DNA from: Beverwykella pulmonaria
Lineage: Eukaryota > Ascomycota > Dothideomycetes > Pleosporales > Melanommataceae
Assembly: GCA_001599595.1 (NCBI GenBank)
Contig: BCHH01000003.1
Span: forward strand, 386,847-450,846
Length of the DNA: 64,000 bases
Reading direction: 5' to 3'
Shown here: one piece after another, positions 32,302 to 44,350 of the stretch
How the letters are laid out: the number at the start of each line of letters is the position of its first letter
How positions within the stretch are numbered: the stretch's first letter is position 1
Translations under genes and position numbers: made by a program
Notes under the pieces: generated by a model
What the model saw: only the letters and a program-made list of their open reading frames with translations
Database searches by the model: none
Told to the model about the DNA's origin: nothing

Positions 32302-34908
32302 ATGGAGATTCACCGTCCAAAATTCCATTTTGGAGATGAGGAGTCGAACAATATCGTGACCGAAGTCATAGACAACTGTGTCTGGAGGAAAGCAATCACA
32401 ATCGACGGGAGCATGTACTGGGCCACAAAGAACCCTAAGCAACTCGGTGAGCGCATTGATAACGGCGCTTACAAGTTCCGGCACATGGGATCCTATATAC
32501 TATTAGCACCCAAAGATGACGAGACCGAAGACGACCCGGAAGCAAATGCAAAGGCAATCAAAGAGTAAGCCCCCACCAAATCCTACTTGCTTATTACTTA
32601 CGATTTCAGAGCGAATGCATCTAGGGTAGATGCATTCCTCCAAAGCACTGCGCATCGGCTGTACGCTTACCATAACGGCGCTGCTGAACTCCCAGACCAG
32701 TGCGAAGGTGGGCCCCGTTTCTTGACTGAAGACAGAATGCATGCGATTCTCGAAAACATTATCCACGCAATCATCCGCATTCAAGCCGAGGCGGGTAGAG
32801 AAGTTCACGCCCAGTCTGTTAGGGATAACCTCGACGAGCGACTCATCAAAGCTGTCCTCCATTTGAAGCTCAATGACTTCATTCCGGACCTGATTGTCGA
32901 TGAAGTTCTCGTAACTGATGTTCATGGGCATCTGGATCAAGACTTTGACAACCCTGGCCCCGAACTAGTGTCTGAGAGTCAAATGATTTCTTGTGGACAT
33001 CTTACCTTCAAGAATCGGGAGAATGAGGAAATTCATCAGCGAATGCTTAGGGGAAATATGGAGTCTTTGCTTAGGCCTCTCACCAAAACCAGTGCCACAG
33101 GAGACGATGCAGGTTATGAATCGGGGAGTTCGGAGGTGTCGCAGGATCATTGTCGAGATTCTCCTTACTACCCAGCATGTGGCGAAGATTGCTGGCTACG
33201 CAGTGTGGCCGTATCGGACAACAGGGCAACACCACCGTTGAGCAGTACCAATATTGTAGCCTCAGATCTTCCAGGTGTTTATCAACAGCTCGACCCAAAC
33301 CACATTCGCATCCTTATCCTCCAGCCCAGCTCACTAGATGACACCGTTGTCTGTGACCTGAGGGTCGAACGGATCTCAGATGTAGTTGAAAGTGTTCCAA
33401 TGGCCTCTGGGGCATCCTTTGAGGCCCTATCATACACATGGGGTGATCCAACACCAACGCAGGTCATATCTTGTAATGGATATGCTTTGCCGGTGGCCAA
33501 CAATCTGTTCCATGCTCTCCGCCATCTCAGACTCCGGGACCGCCCTCGATCACTTTGGATCGATGCCATTTGCATCAATCAAAACGATGTCGCAGAAAAG
33601 AATCAACAAATTCGTCACATGTACACGATATATCACTCAGCCGCTCGGGTTGTGGTCTGGCTTGGACTTCACCACGAATATTCTGAATTGGCCATGCAGA
33701 GCATCAACTATCTGAAGTCTGAAGAGAATCGTCACACTATCATACGCCGAGATCATGATTCAGAATGCATTCAGAACCTTGAGAGCGTAGCAAGATCCCT
33801 CAAGACCCTCCTCCAGCGCCCATGGTTCAAACGTAGCTGGATTAGACAGGAGATCGCCGCCGCTCAAAAGGTGATTGTAAAATGCGGCAACGTCGAAGTT
33901 TCCTGGACTTCCCTAAAGAAAGCGGCCAATTGCATATGGAGGCTTCAAGAAAAGGTCAACTCGAACGCACCCGAGTCTTCCAGCGCTTCGGCAGTAGAAA
34001 ATGTATCAGATGATTCTCGCGCGATCCCACTCAGGTTTCTGAAACGGAAGCTCTTCATTGGCCAGTCTCTTCTCTCTGATAATGGTGACTTGCGAAGTAT
34101 TTGGTATTACCATGCGGGCGGTCTTCTCGATCATCTCATGGTCAGTCGGGCGTTTGAGGCGACGAATCCAAGAGACAAAGTCTACGCTGTACTTGGTATG
34201 GCGGCCGTACCGATTGAGAACAATACACCATTGGAGAAACCCAACACAAGTGTGGACATACCGAAAATGCGAATTGACTATTCTGCATCTGTTTCCGAGG
34301 TATATCAGTATGCGGCCAAGTACATCATCAACAGAGACCAAAACCTAGACATTTTATGCATTTTATCTACACATCGGAATCACAACTCGACAGATCTTCC
34401 CAGTTGGACTCCTGATTGGCGAGTTCCGACATCGTCAATACCTCTGTATGAGCATTGGGACTATTACAGTTATAAATTTGGCGCGGCCGGATTCACAAAG
34501 ACGATACCGCAAAGTCAAGATAGCCTTGGAAGACTTGTCGTCCAAGGATTTGAGCTATCTAAAGTCACAGAGCTGATGCCGTTCGGAGTAACTTCAATAC
34601 CGCATCCTCCAGAGCACCCCGCAGGCTCTGCGAAGGATTTTGATCCAGGAGTACACCTCCGCCGAATCGCCATGACTGAAAGAGGGCCTGCTATGGTGCC
34701 GTCCCCTGCAATTGTTGGCGATGTCGTGTGGATTCTGATGGGCTGCAAAATGCCCGTGGTGTTGAGGACTGCGGTAAACCCGGAAACAGAAGATAAGATG
34801 GCATACAGAATGATTGGCCCTTGCTATTTGCACGTCTACATGTGGGGAAAGGCGATGAGTGAATTTAAGGAGAGTAAAGGCGAACTACAGCGAATAGTTC
34901 TCATCTAG
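32302..34908 (+). CDS. HET-domain protein with long N-terminal extension
   Basis: Exons 32302-32564 and 32610-34908, with a 45-nt GTAAGC...TTTCAG intron, give 853 residues. The HET domain starts near residue 358 ('FEALSYTWGDP'). It continues through 'RPRSLWIDAICINQND', 'QQIRHMYTIYHSAARVVVWLG' and 'RPWFKRSWIRQEIAAA', the standard core blocks. HET proteins drive heterokaryon incompatibility and programmed cell death after fusion of unlike mycelia. The HET region is normally near the N-terminus; here about 320 residues precede it. That region includes 'ITIDGSMYWATKNPKQLG', 'IIHAIIRIQAEAGREVH' and an acidic/serine stretch, and I recognise no domain in it. The C-terminal part has the usual 'LPSWTPDW' block. 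There are no ankyrin, WD or NACHT repeats. Confidence 0.88.
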
Positions 34909-35172
34909 AACGAAACGAATTTGGAGTTTTCTAACTCTCTTCTCAACAGGTTGCTAGCATACTATGATAACGTATTCTACAAGCATTTCAAGCACCCAAG
35001 TAAGTCAACCACTCGTACTACTCTCGGTAGTAGTACTGGGCTCAACGATCAAAATGCCAGGCAATTCACATCGAGCACCCAGGAACCTGCCGAAACAGCG
35101 TTTTTAATGAATTTTAACCCCATCATTCTGTGACCTTTAGCTCCTTCTGACATTTTCAATTGTCTTTTAGCC
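34909..35172. other. HET 3' flank with short hairpin
   Basis: GTACTAC (35015-35021) pairs with GTAGTAC (about 35030-35036) as a small stem-loop. It lies about 140 bp from the transposase relic and could be a decayed element end. No gene is seen. Confidence 0.35.
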
Positions 35173-35612
35173 CTAGAACAGGTTGCTGGCTGACTTGAAG
35201 CACTTGAGCGCCTTTGCAGCAGCCCGTTTGGCAGCTCTCTCCTCCTTTTTCTTTAAAATAGAGTCCTTAGCAGCAACCCGAAGCCTCGCGTCATGAATAT
35301 ATATCGTCCCGCCTGTCTGTACATGACGTCCATCTTTTTCTATCGCGCTGCATGCCTCTTGGATGATAATGTAAGCTCTGAGAAGTCATGCTCTGCCTTC
35401 TCCTTCGCTGCGGCAATTGCGACTACGCCTTGTGATAGCTTTGCAATACAATTTGTTAAAATTGCGCGCTCCCCAGTCTTATAATTAATTCTATACTGAT
35501 GGCCGTGTGTAAATAGCTCCACTTCAAGCACTGTGACAGGTGTAGGAGGAGATAGCGATGCAGTAGGCGCTAGCGGTGGTGATGGCGTACGACAACGATT
35601 AATTGTGGGCAC
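35173..35612 (-). pseudogene. Pogo/DDE-1-type transposase C-terminal relic
   Basis: Reading the minus strand from 35612, one frame gives 'LTNCIAKLSQGVVAIAAAKEK' and 'LTLSSKRHAAR', then a stop. The next frame gives 'DGRHVQTGGTIYIHDARLR', then 'KKKEERAAKRAAAKALKCF', and ends at 35173. The order (coiled Ala/Lys region, basic linker, 'GG.(I/L)..(H/D)AR', Lys/Ala-rich end) is that of the C-terminus of fungal pogo-like DDE transposases. The frame change and lack of a catalytic domain show it is dead. I could not find matching terminal inverted repeats. Confidence 0.5.
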
Positions 35613-36891
35613 TTTGTTGAGTACTAACCTTGCATTAAGCTATGGTTCAATGCCCAGCTCTATAACGTGCAGTGAACGCAATAATCTGATAGCCTCCTTC
35701 ATAGCAACGGGGTGATGCACGAACCACTCGCTAGTTACTTTATATTAGCTCGCAGATAGAAAATTTTGACATTCTGATGATGAGGTTGTCATATTGAGGC
35801 GCCCGAGCCAAAAATTTGTCCTCTAAACACAATAGCTGATAAATTAGTCGTTGGGATGGGGTTATTGAAATCTAGCTTATTTCCTATCCGGCCGAGGGTG
35901 ACAATATGGATTAAGCACATTAACATGACTCTGCAACGGTCAGCCTAGATTATGCAGGAAATTTGTATTTCCTACTGCTCAAATCTGCAACAAGCTGAAG
36001 GTTTACTTGTCGTCTGATCATTTCAGAGGCTGCGCAGACATTTTCTCACTTTCGTCTATAGCCGACTCGGCCCACACAGCATTACTTTCTTTTCTCGCCT
36101 CAGTCGTGGCTTTCTCACCTGACCGCAAGCTACAGTAGCACGTGAGTAGCTACAATTGTTTGCCACTGGCTAAAAGCCACCAACTTAAGTCAACCTTATG
36201 TCGCTTACCGAAATATTATTTTCTTATTGTGGAGAGATAACATCTGAATGTGGACGTGGAGAAGGGCATGTCCTCTGACAATTGATTTGGCCTAACAATC
36301 TTTGCCTATTGATTCATGACAGATAAATGGATTGCAAGCAAGTCAATTTCAGCCATTGCTCTTCCATCTGGACAATAGTGACATCGAGCATCGCCCAAAA
36401 GCCTACAACGCTTATTCACATTTTAATCACATCTCCAATCCATGGCAGACAGCTGGGCTTACAGCAATGATACCTCCATCAGCCAAAGCTCTTCCCAACT
36501 TCCCGGTACATGGAAAATTGCCCCCTGAGCAGTAATCAACGGGGACGCTGACGCAATCGCAAAATGCCCCAAGGAATCTGCAACATTCATCGCCTTCATC
36601 ATATCCAATGTTTTAGTCACGGTGCTTGGAATCATTCTGGGGTGCCGACCCATCCTGAACAAACTATCCTGTGGCCTTTTTAGGAATGTCTACAGCCGCC
36701 AGGCGAGCGTCGGCCCTCGCAGTTCTTCCATTCCCGACTCTGTAATCAAACTGTTCTATCTCGTAATAAACCTAATACCATGCTTCGTGCTCCCAAGGTC
36801 ATCTTGAAGTCCTCCGCCCTGTGAGCCTCGTCATCCGTATCCCTGCCTTGGAGCGCATTTTATATATAATTCTGCTGTTTTGGGTTTGCTG
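35613..36891. other. AT-rich intergenic DNA; no supported gene
   Basis: Stop-rich and AT-rich sequence between the transposase relic and the microsatellite. It is probably more decayed transposon DNA, but I cannot assign it. Confidence 0.4.

Positions 36892-36984
<93 letters not shown>
36892..36984. repeat. (TAC)31 microsatellite
   Basis: Thirty-one uninterrupted TAC units (93 bp). On the minus strand this is (GTA)31. It starts 58 bp beyond the P450 stop codon and probably lies in that gene's 3' UTR or just downstream. Confidence 0.97.
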
Positions 36985-37041
36985 ATAACCTAATTGAGTG
37001 TTCTGGATCACGTGTCCCGCGTACACTAGCCTAATTAATCT

Positions 37042-38832
37042 TTATGCCCTCTTCTTCCACTCTAGTGGTGTCTTCTCAGGGTGAAACATCTGCAACAGCA
37101 GTCGCATACCAGTATCCTTCACTGTATTCCGAGCACGTGCTCTCGCTGCGACCTCGTCCTCGCCTTTCTGCCTCACTGGTACTACATAGTGCTCACAAAA
37201 GATGGAAGCCATAACAGCGACGTGCTCCACTTGCGAGAACTTCTTCCCAGGACAAGTGCGCATGCCTTCTCCCCAGGGAATATACGCACCATGTTCCGGC
37301 ATTACAATGTGTTCGCGGTCATACACAGGACCATTGCCAGGCTTCGTCTGAATCCATCGGGACGGGTTCCACTCCAAACCATCTTCGCCCCAATATCGTG
37401 GAAGTGAGTGGAGAGCGTTGATGTTCACAATGACACGTGTACCAGCAGGAACAAGGATGTCCTGCTCCCCGATGGTGAGCTGGGCAGCCTGATTTTCGGT
37501 TCCCTTGACGATACTGAGCAATGGATTATACAGACGCAGAGTCTCGAGCTACCCATTAGGTCAGCGAGGCATCGGCAACGAGGAATTAGAAGACCCACAA
37601 GAACAGCAAGAGTCCGCACCAGCCTTGGGAATAGTTCGTATCTATTCTCCAGGTCTTGCTCACCATTGACGACATAACGTATTTCTTCGGTTATCCAGTC
37701 TTGCACCTCTAAATGTCCAGCTAAGAGCATGAAGGTAAAAGCAAACGAGTGCGCTGTGGTGTCATGACCGGCAAAGCTAAAGACGAAGATGTTTCCGATG
37801 ACCTCCTCGAGTGTAATGAGCTTTTCGTCCGTAGATGCACGAACTAGTGAGCTGATGAGGTTGCCTCTAGCCTTCTGACCGTGTTCGGCCTGCGAGTTCT
37901 CATTGAACATGTCCGTCATATATCTTTTAAACTGATCTGCCGCCTCGCTGAGACGTCCAAGTCTAGGAATGAAGGCCAAGCGTCTGACAAGTCCCTGTCC
38001 AAGCGCGAGCATCAAGAGTGCATCGTGTAGAACGATTGCGAGTGCGTCGCGGTAACTCAAGGGGCCTTGCAATTTAGCCTTCTCATGGCTGCCGCGGAAA
38101 TCAAATGATTTGCCAAATGCAGCATGAACAAGAACATCCAGCGTAAGTGTTCTTGTGTCGTATCCGAGGGTGCTGACTCCTTTACTTCCCGCCGAAAGCC
38201 AGTACTGGAGCATTTGCCTGCCCTGCCGAAAGGACTCATTCCAGACAAGAACATTGCTCTGCTCGTTAAAGCTTGCTGCACTGACCTTTCGTTGTCGCTG
38301 CCAATTCTGTCCGTTTACCTATTAATGATGTTAGCCAACGACTCTATCAGACCTTGGAAGAGCAGTTTTATAAGAAATTGTAGACACCTACTGTGGATAT
38401 ATTCGGACCGAACACGTCCAAGAACGCCATCAGCTCCCCAGGCCGCGCGAATTCTCCTTGTCTCTCGCGTCGTATGATGTCATGAGCGGTGTCCGCGTTG
38501 CACAGGTAGATCCAATTCTTTCCTGGAGTCGCAAATATGAAGGCATCTCCTAGCTCAAGATGGGCTCGGGCCTTCTCGTCGAACTCCCAGCCGATATGAC
38601 AAAATCTGGTGAAATATCCATTGCCAAAGGGAACGTACTGCAGAATGGGCAAGAAGTATCGAGCGAGAATCATCCATATCGGATTCTCGGGGCTGATGGG
38701 GACAATGATTATCGGGAGGCCTACTTTACGCGCCTCATGATAATTACGAGCCAGATTCCAGATTGTCAAGACAAAGAAGAGAAGAGGAAGCAGAAGGATG
38801 CTCCACAATAGAGAAACCGACATATCAGGCAT
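37042..38832 (-). CDS. Cytochrome P450 monooxygenase
   Basis: Exons 38832-38392, 38318-37599 and 37548-37042 give 555 residues. The introns are 73 and 50 nt with GT-AG ends and rejoin 'PNIST/VNGQNWQRQR' and 'TLAVL/LETLRLYNP'. An N-terminal membrane anchor ('LLWSILLLPLLFFVLTIW') targets the ER. Visible P450 hallmarks are the I-helix 'FAGHDTTAH', the K-helix ExxR 'ETLR', the 'NPSRWI' region and the heme loop 'PWGEGMRTCPGKKFS' with the Cys thiolate ligand. The heme loop starts PWG.G rather than F..G, a tolerated fungal variant. ATG 38832 ('MPDMSVSLL') is chosen; ATG 38823 is equally possible. The substrate is unknown. A UstYa relic 5 kb away and two HET genes flank it, so it may be left from a secondary-metabolite locus. 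Confidence 0.9.
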
Positions 38833-41026
38833 ACGTCTACACTCAGCGCGTAGGCAAAGAAAGTTTGAAGAGAAATAACAGAGTAACAAGCGGTGGTGCG
38901 AATTGAAGTCGTGGGAGGTGGCTTTGCCGTAAAACACGCATGGACGTTTACCTTGCCATGAAGGTGCATACGCGCTTTATGAGGGTAATCAATTGAGGTG
39001 CAGGGGAAAGCGAAGCAAAAGTCAATATTGGACAGGTACCGTCGCATAATCGGAGCCCTGTGCCACTTGCGTACATATTAACCTAGTACAAATGGCCCTC
39101 ACGCCTTCCCATCCGCCCCGCTCCCGCATGCTATTCCTGCACTTTATCCACCAGGATTATCATCGACGAACGTCGGGTGCACCAGATAACAAGCTGCTCG
39201 TTATCAGCAGTACTCTAGGAGCATCTGGCGTTTGCCTTATAATGATAAACATATTTAGGTCTGGAGCTACTGTTAACTCTGTGATTTTAAGGATATTTTT
39301 ACTACTTATAGTCATCCTACCTCGAGCTAGATGCTATGACGGCCCTGAAAAGAGTAAGGAGGAACGTAGCGAGTAAGAGACATGTGACTAATGGGTGTCC
39401 GAGGAGAGGTTGATTTGATAGTCTCTACGGGTGGCGTATCATAATGGACTGCACAGTGGTGAGGTATGTAAACGAATGTGATACAGGTAGGAGGACTTGA
39501 GCCAAAATGGTAGCGGGCATGAGAGAGAGCTGTGTGGATGATATATGTACACTGATTAACAACATAATCGAATTAGACGAACACCAAAACACCCATTGTT
39601 TCTACTTCACGAGGTGGGTTGTTTTGGCAAAGAACATTGCGCACTGTCTATTCCCAAGATGTTAGTAGATATCATCCAATCGTAGCATGCCTCCTTCGTC
39701 AGCGTTACCCATGATTCCTTCACACAGGTGTGGGTCTGGTTGCTTGCTTTGGCCGTGCTTCACACTACCTGGTGCCTATGGGCTCGGAAGCTCACTTTGC
39801 AAACAGTTCTTGGCATATTAATGAAGGACAGTTATTTCCGACAATTTCCGCTAATGCCAACGCGAAGCACTACACTGGACATGGAAAATGGACGACATAT
39901 CAAATTTTCGAAGCCGGAGACTCAACACGCCGAGCAGAGCTGTTTTCAAGGTTTATCCATTAAAACTTTGAAAAAAAAGTCCAAATAACGATTAGCATGC
40001 TAAATATTGCTTCTCATGCCATTTCCCAGTACCTTCTCTAACACAAACACAGAAGATCCTTCAATAATTCTTCGCATTGTCAGAAACACCACTATATCGA
40101 TCGAACCGCAGTCAATGAGGATACCGGTATGGAGATTAGGGCTTGACATATTGCTCTTCTGCTCTATCTGCGTCAGATTCCCTTAGGCTGCCATATTAAT
40201 TCTCAATAATGAGCCATGAAACGTTCCGGTTCGCAGTTCATCGGCTGTTCTGCTGGTTTTCAAAAGGAAATATCACTTGATATTGCTCAATCTTCATGAT
40301 ATATCTAAGAAAAGATAGCTGCTGTGAGTGTCTCCAAGGCCAACTTGTCGGTGTACCAAAAAAAAAAAAGATCGGACCTCTAAAATAGTGAGCCTTGTGG
40401 GAGTTAAACTAACGCATACGGAATGTGAACCTTGAAATTCATCGAAGTGCTGTCAATGATGAATATAGCGTTATTTGGGTCTGGAGTCCTTCGCGGATGA
40501 TCGATAGTCTTTTAATACGTATTTGCTGATTTGGCAATCGCTTGTCTACGACGGAGGGCTTCCAGAGGTTAGATAAATGCCGCGTGCGTAAATTGAACTT
40601 TAAAATCGTCAACATATCGTCTCATCAACGGCGGGAACTTTGAATTCGCGCTTCTCAGGCCAGATATAGCTCATAAACTCTCCAGAACGTTTTAATTGTC
40701 AGTTTCAATAAATAATAGCGTTGTCGTGTTGGCATGTGTTCAAATATTAACACCTCAAAATCGTCCGCGACTACCATCCTCCTCTGGTCAATATTGCATA
40801 GTTGGTTCAGCGCCTTCGGCTTGGTCAGCAGTCGCGCCGTGGTTTACCAATTCTAGATTGATCCTTTTGCTATAGGCTTGAGATGGCTTGAGTGGTCAAT
40901 GTAGAATTACATCGTACAAGCGTTTTTGACTGGTCTCATCTTTTCCTAGACTATGGCTTAACTGCCGCTAGCTGGTGCTACAATGATAAGATGAGTCACA
41001 TACCAATGTGTTACTTCCCGGCTTGC
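38833..41026. other. Intergenic, 2.2 kb; one weak exon-like frame
   Basis: At 39727-39963 (+) an open frame follows a CACACAG acceptor-like site and reads 'GLVACFGRASHYLVPMGSEAHF' in part. Its composition is protein-like, but it has no start, partner exon or recognised family. The rest, including an A12 run near 40360, is AT-rich and unassigned. Confidence 0.3.
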
Positions 41027-43301
41027 TCATCCTAGGGTTATCTTCATCTCTGTTCCTTTCTGTCGCTCCCAAATTGGTTTCCAAACCCTACCGATCCCCT
41101 TTCGGTACGCAATGTCATCCTCCCACTCTAACCACATGACATTGTAAAACTCGTACTCATCTTTTATTTCCCTGACGTCTGACACGTGGTTCAGCTCTGG
41201 TAGGTCATATTTTAGACCACCTTTCGCTCCTCCTCTAAGATCGACCAGACCGGTGGAAATGGCAACCAATTGGCAGTCCGGTAATATGTGATCAGTCGGG
41301 GAGAGTAGAACCTGGATGCTATCGAGAATGCCTGCCCAGTCACCATCTTCAGTGAGCAGGAAGCCGGATGCAGAAGATAAGCATTCTGGAAGTGATTCCC
41401 AGCGAAAAGCAAAAGTACAGACCATACCGGTGAAAAACAGATACAGAGAAGTAAGGTCCAAAGCTGGTGGTGGGTCCAAAGCGCTCGCAACTGGAAGAGG
41501 GTATGTGAAATTTTGGTCTGGGATATGTGGATGCTTGTAGTGGCATTTGGTGATCGTAGTGGTGCTAGAAGAAGAGCCTTCCTCATATAATTTGGTCCAC
41601 TCTCCAATCAGCTCTGATGATGGGGCATATATTGCTTCTTGGTACTTGTGGAGGTAATTCTTGATAGGTATTAAATTACCTCGTCCGTCAAGAATCTTCC
41701 ATTCTACGGTCGGTGTTGTGCGAACAGTTGTAATCATGTCCCAAGAAGCGTTCGTCAGCATGTCAACATAACGGTGCCAGTATTTCGCTCGGCAGACGTC
41801 CCATCCAGCCCACGACCAGCTAGCGAACATATTAGAAGCCCACTTTTTGCCTGGCACCGGACAACGACGAGTGACTTCCTGCATCCGCCGCGTCTCGTCG
41901 TACTCGGACCTCCGCCACAATAGCGCGATATCGAAGAAGAATACTGGAAGACCTTGGTAAAAGCCGCCAGGGAAGGAGTCTGACAAAGCAGTAAGAATAC
42001 CGGCAAACGCATTGAGCATATCGTCTGGAAACGAAATTGATCGGGCCGTAAACTGTAACACGAGCTCAAAATAGTTGCTGAGATTGGGCCAGACGCTTTC
42101 TTCGATTTGGCAGGTCTCTTCGGCGCTGCCTTGCTGGCAGAAACAAGCGTCGCCGTCCCCTGCAGCATCAGGTTCGTATGTGTACTCATCAAATGTTGCC
42201 ATCCGACAACTCCAGCTGACAGTTTCGTCGAGGAATATTAGATTGCGACGTGATAGGGCGCGTTCTTGCATCGTCCAGGCACGCGTGTGCCAAGTAGTTT
42301 CCCGAAACTCCTCCGGCTCTGATCTGAAAACGTAGCTCATCTGCTTATTGAGGAAGAAAAGATGGGGCTTGTGCGCTCTCGGGTTGGACCTGTCAAGGCC
42401 ACGAATACCGCTCTCTGCATCATTTCCATCAGCTGCGACAATGGTGAAATAGGCATTTTCGTAGATAGCGGCCATGTTGGGCAATTGTACGAGCTTGTCT
42501 GAGGGATCGTTTTGAACAATACAAAGCATATCGGCCCAAACATAACGCAGACCTAGCTTCTTGGTGAGCGTCATGGCATCCCGGATCGTGTTGGCGAGTT
42601 CATCGCAATACGGCGCCGTATTGAGTCCATTGACGTTTGCCAGATCACTGTAATTGTCGGTAGTGCAAAGGAGTGTCCTGCATTTCCCCCAAACGTAGGA
42701 AAGGGCCAGATACGGGAAGACAAGGTCGCCAGCAGCCACGGTGACTATACAGGCATCTTCTACATCAATCATTTTCACACCTGCGGCCCACCTCCTTTGT
42801 TTAGTTGGTCCTGGGTGACAATGCCCCCCATGTCGATCATCGCAAAGCTGCATCCACTGCTGGATCCTGTCGAAATTGATCATGGAGAAATCATAGCTTG
42901 GCGATGTTGCGGCAAGAGACGGCACGAGGCGGTGCGAGGACTCAAATTCGCCCTTCTTAATCTGCGACAAATGAGTGCAACGATCGCTGACAGTACGGCT
43001 AGGGTAAGACTTCAAGCCCAAAGCATCTCAATGAACACATGGGTCCGTAGACGGTCAGCTTTGCCAGCGACCATTCCCGCTGAATGTCTTGAGGGTGGAA
43101 TGCCAGTCTTGCTGTCACGGCATCCGCCAACGCTGCACAGGTAGAACAAGTCTTTTTGGTGTTGAGCAGATCTGCGCCGTCGAAAAGAGCGATTTCCGAT
43201 GCCTCCTCCCTTGAAGGCTCCTTGTTCCAGAGGGTGCTGAGCGCCTCCTTGAACTTCTCGCACACCAAGCAGGGTGCGGGGTTGAGAAACGAGGAAGGCA
43301 T
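41027..43301 (-). CDS. HET-domain protein, frame break near the N-terminus
   Basis: The N-terminal frame from ATG 43301 carries Cys-rich text ('PAPCLVCEKFKEAL', 'TCSTCAALADAV') typical of the zinc-finger-like lead of this HET subgroup. It stops at about 42999. The main frame (open from 43021 to 41027) holds the rest: 'SMINFDRIQQWMQLCDDRH', HET core 'FPYLALSYVWGKC', 'LGLRYVWADMLCIVQND', 'YENAYFTIVAADG' and 'TWHTRAWTMQERALSRR'. The two overlap by about 20 bp in different frames, and I find no GT-AG intron of normal length joining them. Either a one-base change broke the gene or the true splice is unusual. An ATG at 42883 could still give a protein of about 618 residues with the whole HET domain. 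Role: non-self recognition. Confidence 0.75.
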
Positions 43302-43929
43302 CGTATTCACGCCGAATAAGTCTAACCGAGATCTGAAGATAGTTTGGCGGTCCGCAGGAGTAAGAATAATATTTGGGTGCAGACAGAACAGCGAACGGCT
43401 GGCGAAAGCCTGACGGGCATGACGGGCTTAAGTTACCGTATCTTCACGTGAGCAGACGATAAGCTCCTTCACATCCATCCCGAATGCAATACCCCAGGAA
43501 CACGATACGGTCTGCGCCGACCCCCTAACCAACCTTTCTAGTCTTCTCACCATGAATGACCCCGAATCATTAACAACCCTAACCAATGTCGCCGAGCAGG
43601 AGCGAGGTTGTCACAGTGAGAATAGTTTAGCATGCTTGTTAATAACCTTGTTACAAGTCCTTAGCGTTACCTCGCTACCGTGACATGGCGTCGGGGGAGC
43701 GCGAAGTCATTGAATCACATGGGTATCTATCGTCGCGGAACCAATGTACTGCATCTCCAGAGGAGCATTGAGAGCTTCAAAGAGTCAGATGGAGTCAACG
43801 GCCCCCAGTACTCCTTCACATCCCTCTCACTGCTTTTTTCTAGTAAAGAGCTCAATTACTCTTTCGCACCGAAACATTCAACATGTTTCTCCGTCATATT
43901 TCAAGTCTTTGGTCGTATCTAACAGCGAC
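43302..43929. other. Intergenic; no supported gene
   Basis: Promoter space between the HET gene (minus) and the UstYa relic (plus). The frame at 43744-43929 leads into the relic but looks like 5' leader, not protein. Confidence 0.45.
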
Positions 43930-44350
43930 ATGCTGCCTGTATACTCTAAACTCTCTGAGTCTGGTAGTAGTGGCGAACGGTTCGAGGATAATATCGAATC
44001 TCATTTGGATGGTGGACTTGTTGTTCAGAGGAAAAGACCTCACTTTCTGTTGTGCATATTCCAACTGATACTATTCCTCACTTCTATTGGCACTCTCGTG
44101 CTCGCATATTCTCATCCATTTAATGATAGCGAATGTGTGGCCCAACTATTCTCATCCATTTTGAGACGTCTCTAGCACCATCTCGTGCACATTTTGACAA
44201 TATTCAGCGCTTGCTTTTGAAGCTGTCGAGTACTATGAAAATGGCACTCTGGGAGAAATCCATTAAGCATCTCTTTACCGGGGAGAGTCTACACCTGGGC
44301 TCGAAGGGAGGTGACAGAAGCTCTGGGACTGTTAACCGTAACCAATTCAT
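43930..44350 (+). pseudogene. UstYa-like (DUF3328) oxidase relic
   Basis: ATG 43930 begins 'MLPVYSKLSESGSSGERFED', then one membrane helix ('LCIFQLILFLTSIGTLVLA') and 'SECVAQL', the usual UstYa N-terminal layout. The frame then stops at 44173. Downstream, in a different frame, comes 'ALAFEAVEYYENGTL'; one base further on, in a third frame, comes 'EKSIKHLFTGESLHLGS'. Both are strongly UstYa-like (the family has 'SPALEAVEYYENGTL...'). The catalytic HxxHC motifs that should follow are absent. UstYa proteins oxidise or cyclise precursor peptides in fungal RiPP and mycotoxin pathways. A 15-bp direct repeat inside the break suggests local duplication. The gene is dead here. Confidence 0.65.
44107..44161. 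repeat. 15-bp direct repeat, 40-bp period
   Basis: TATTCTCATCCATTT occurs at 44107-44121 and 44147-44161, inside the UstYa relic where its frame is lost. Forty is not a multiple of three, so a duplication of this unit would shift the frame. Confidence 0.9.

Noticed and set aside
36799..37026. Open frame encoding a long poly-valine run
   Set aside because: It is simply the translation of the (TAC)31 microsatellite on the minus strand.
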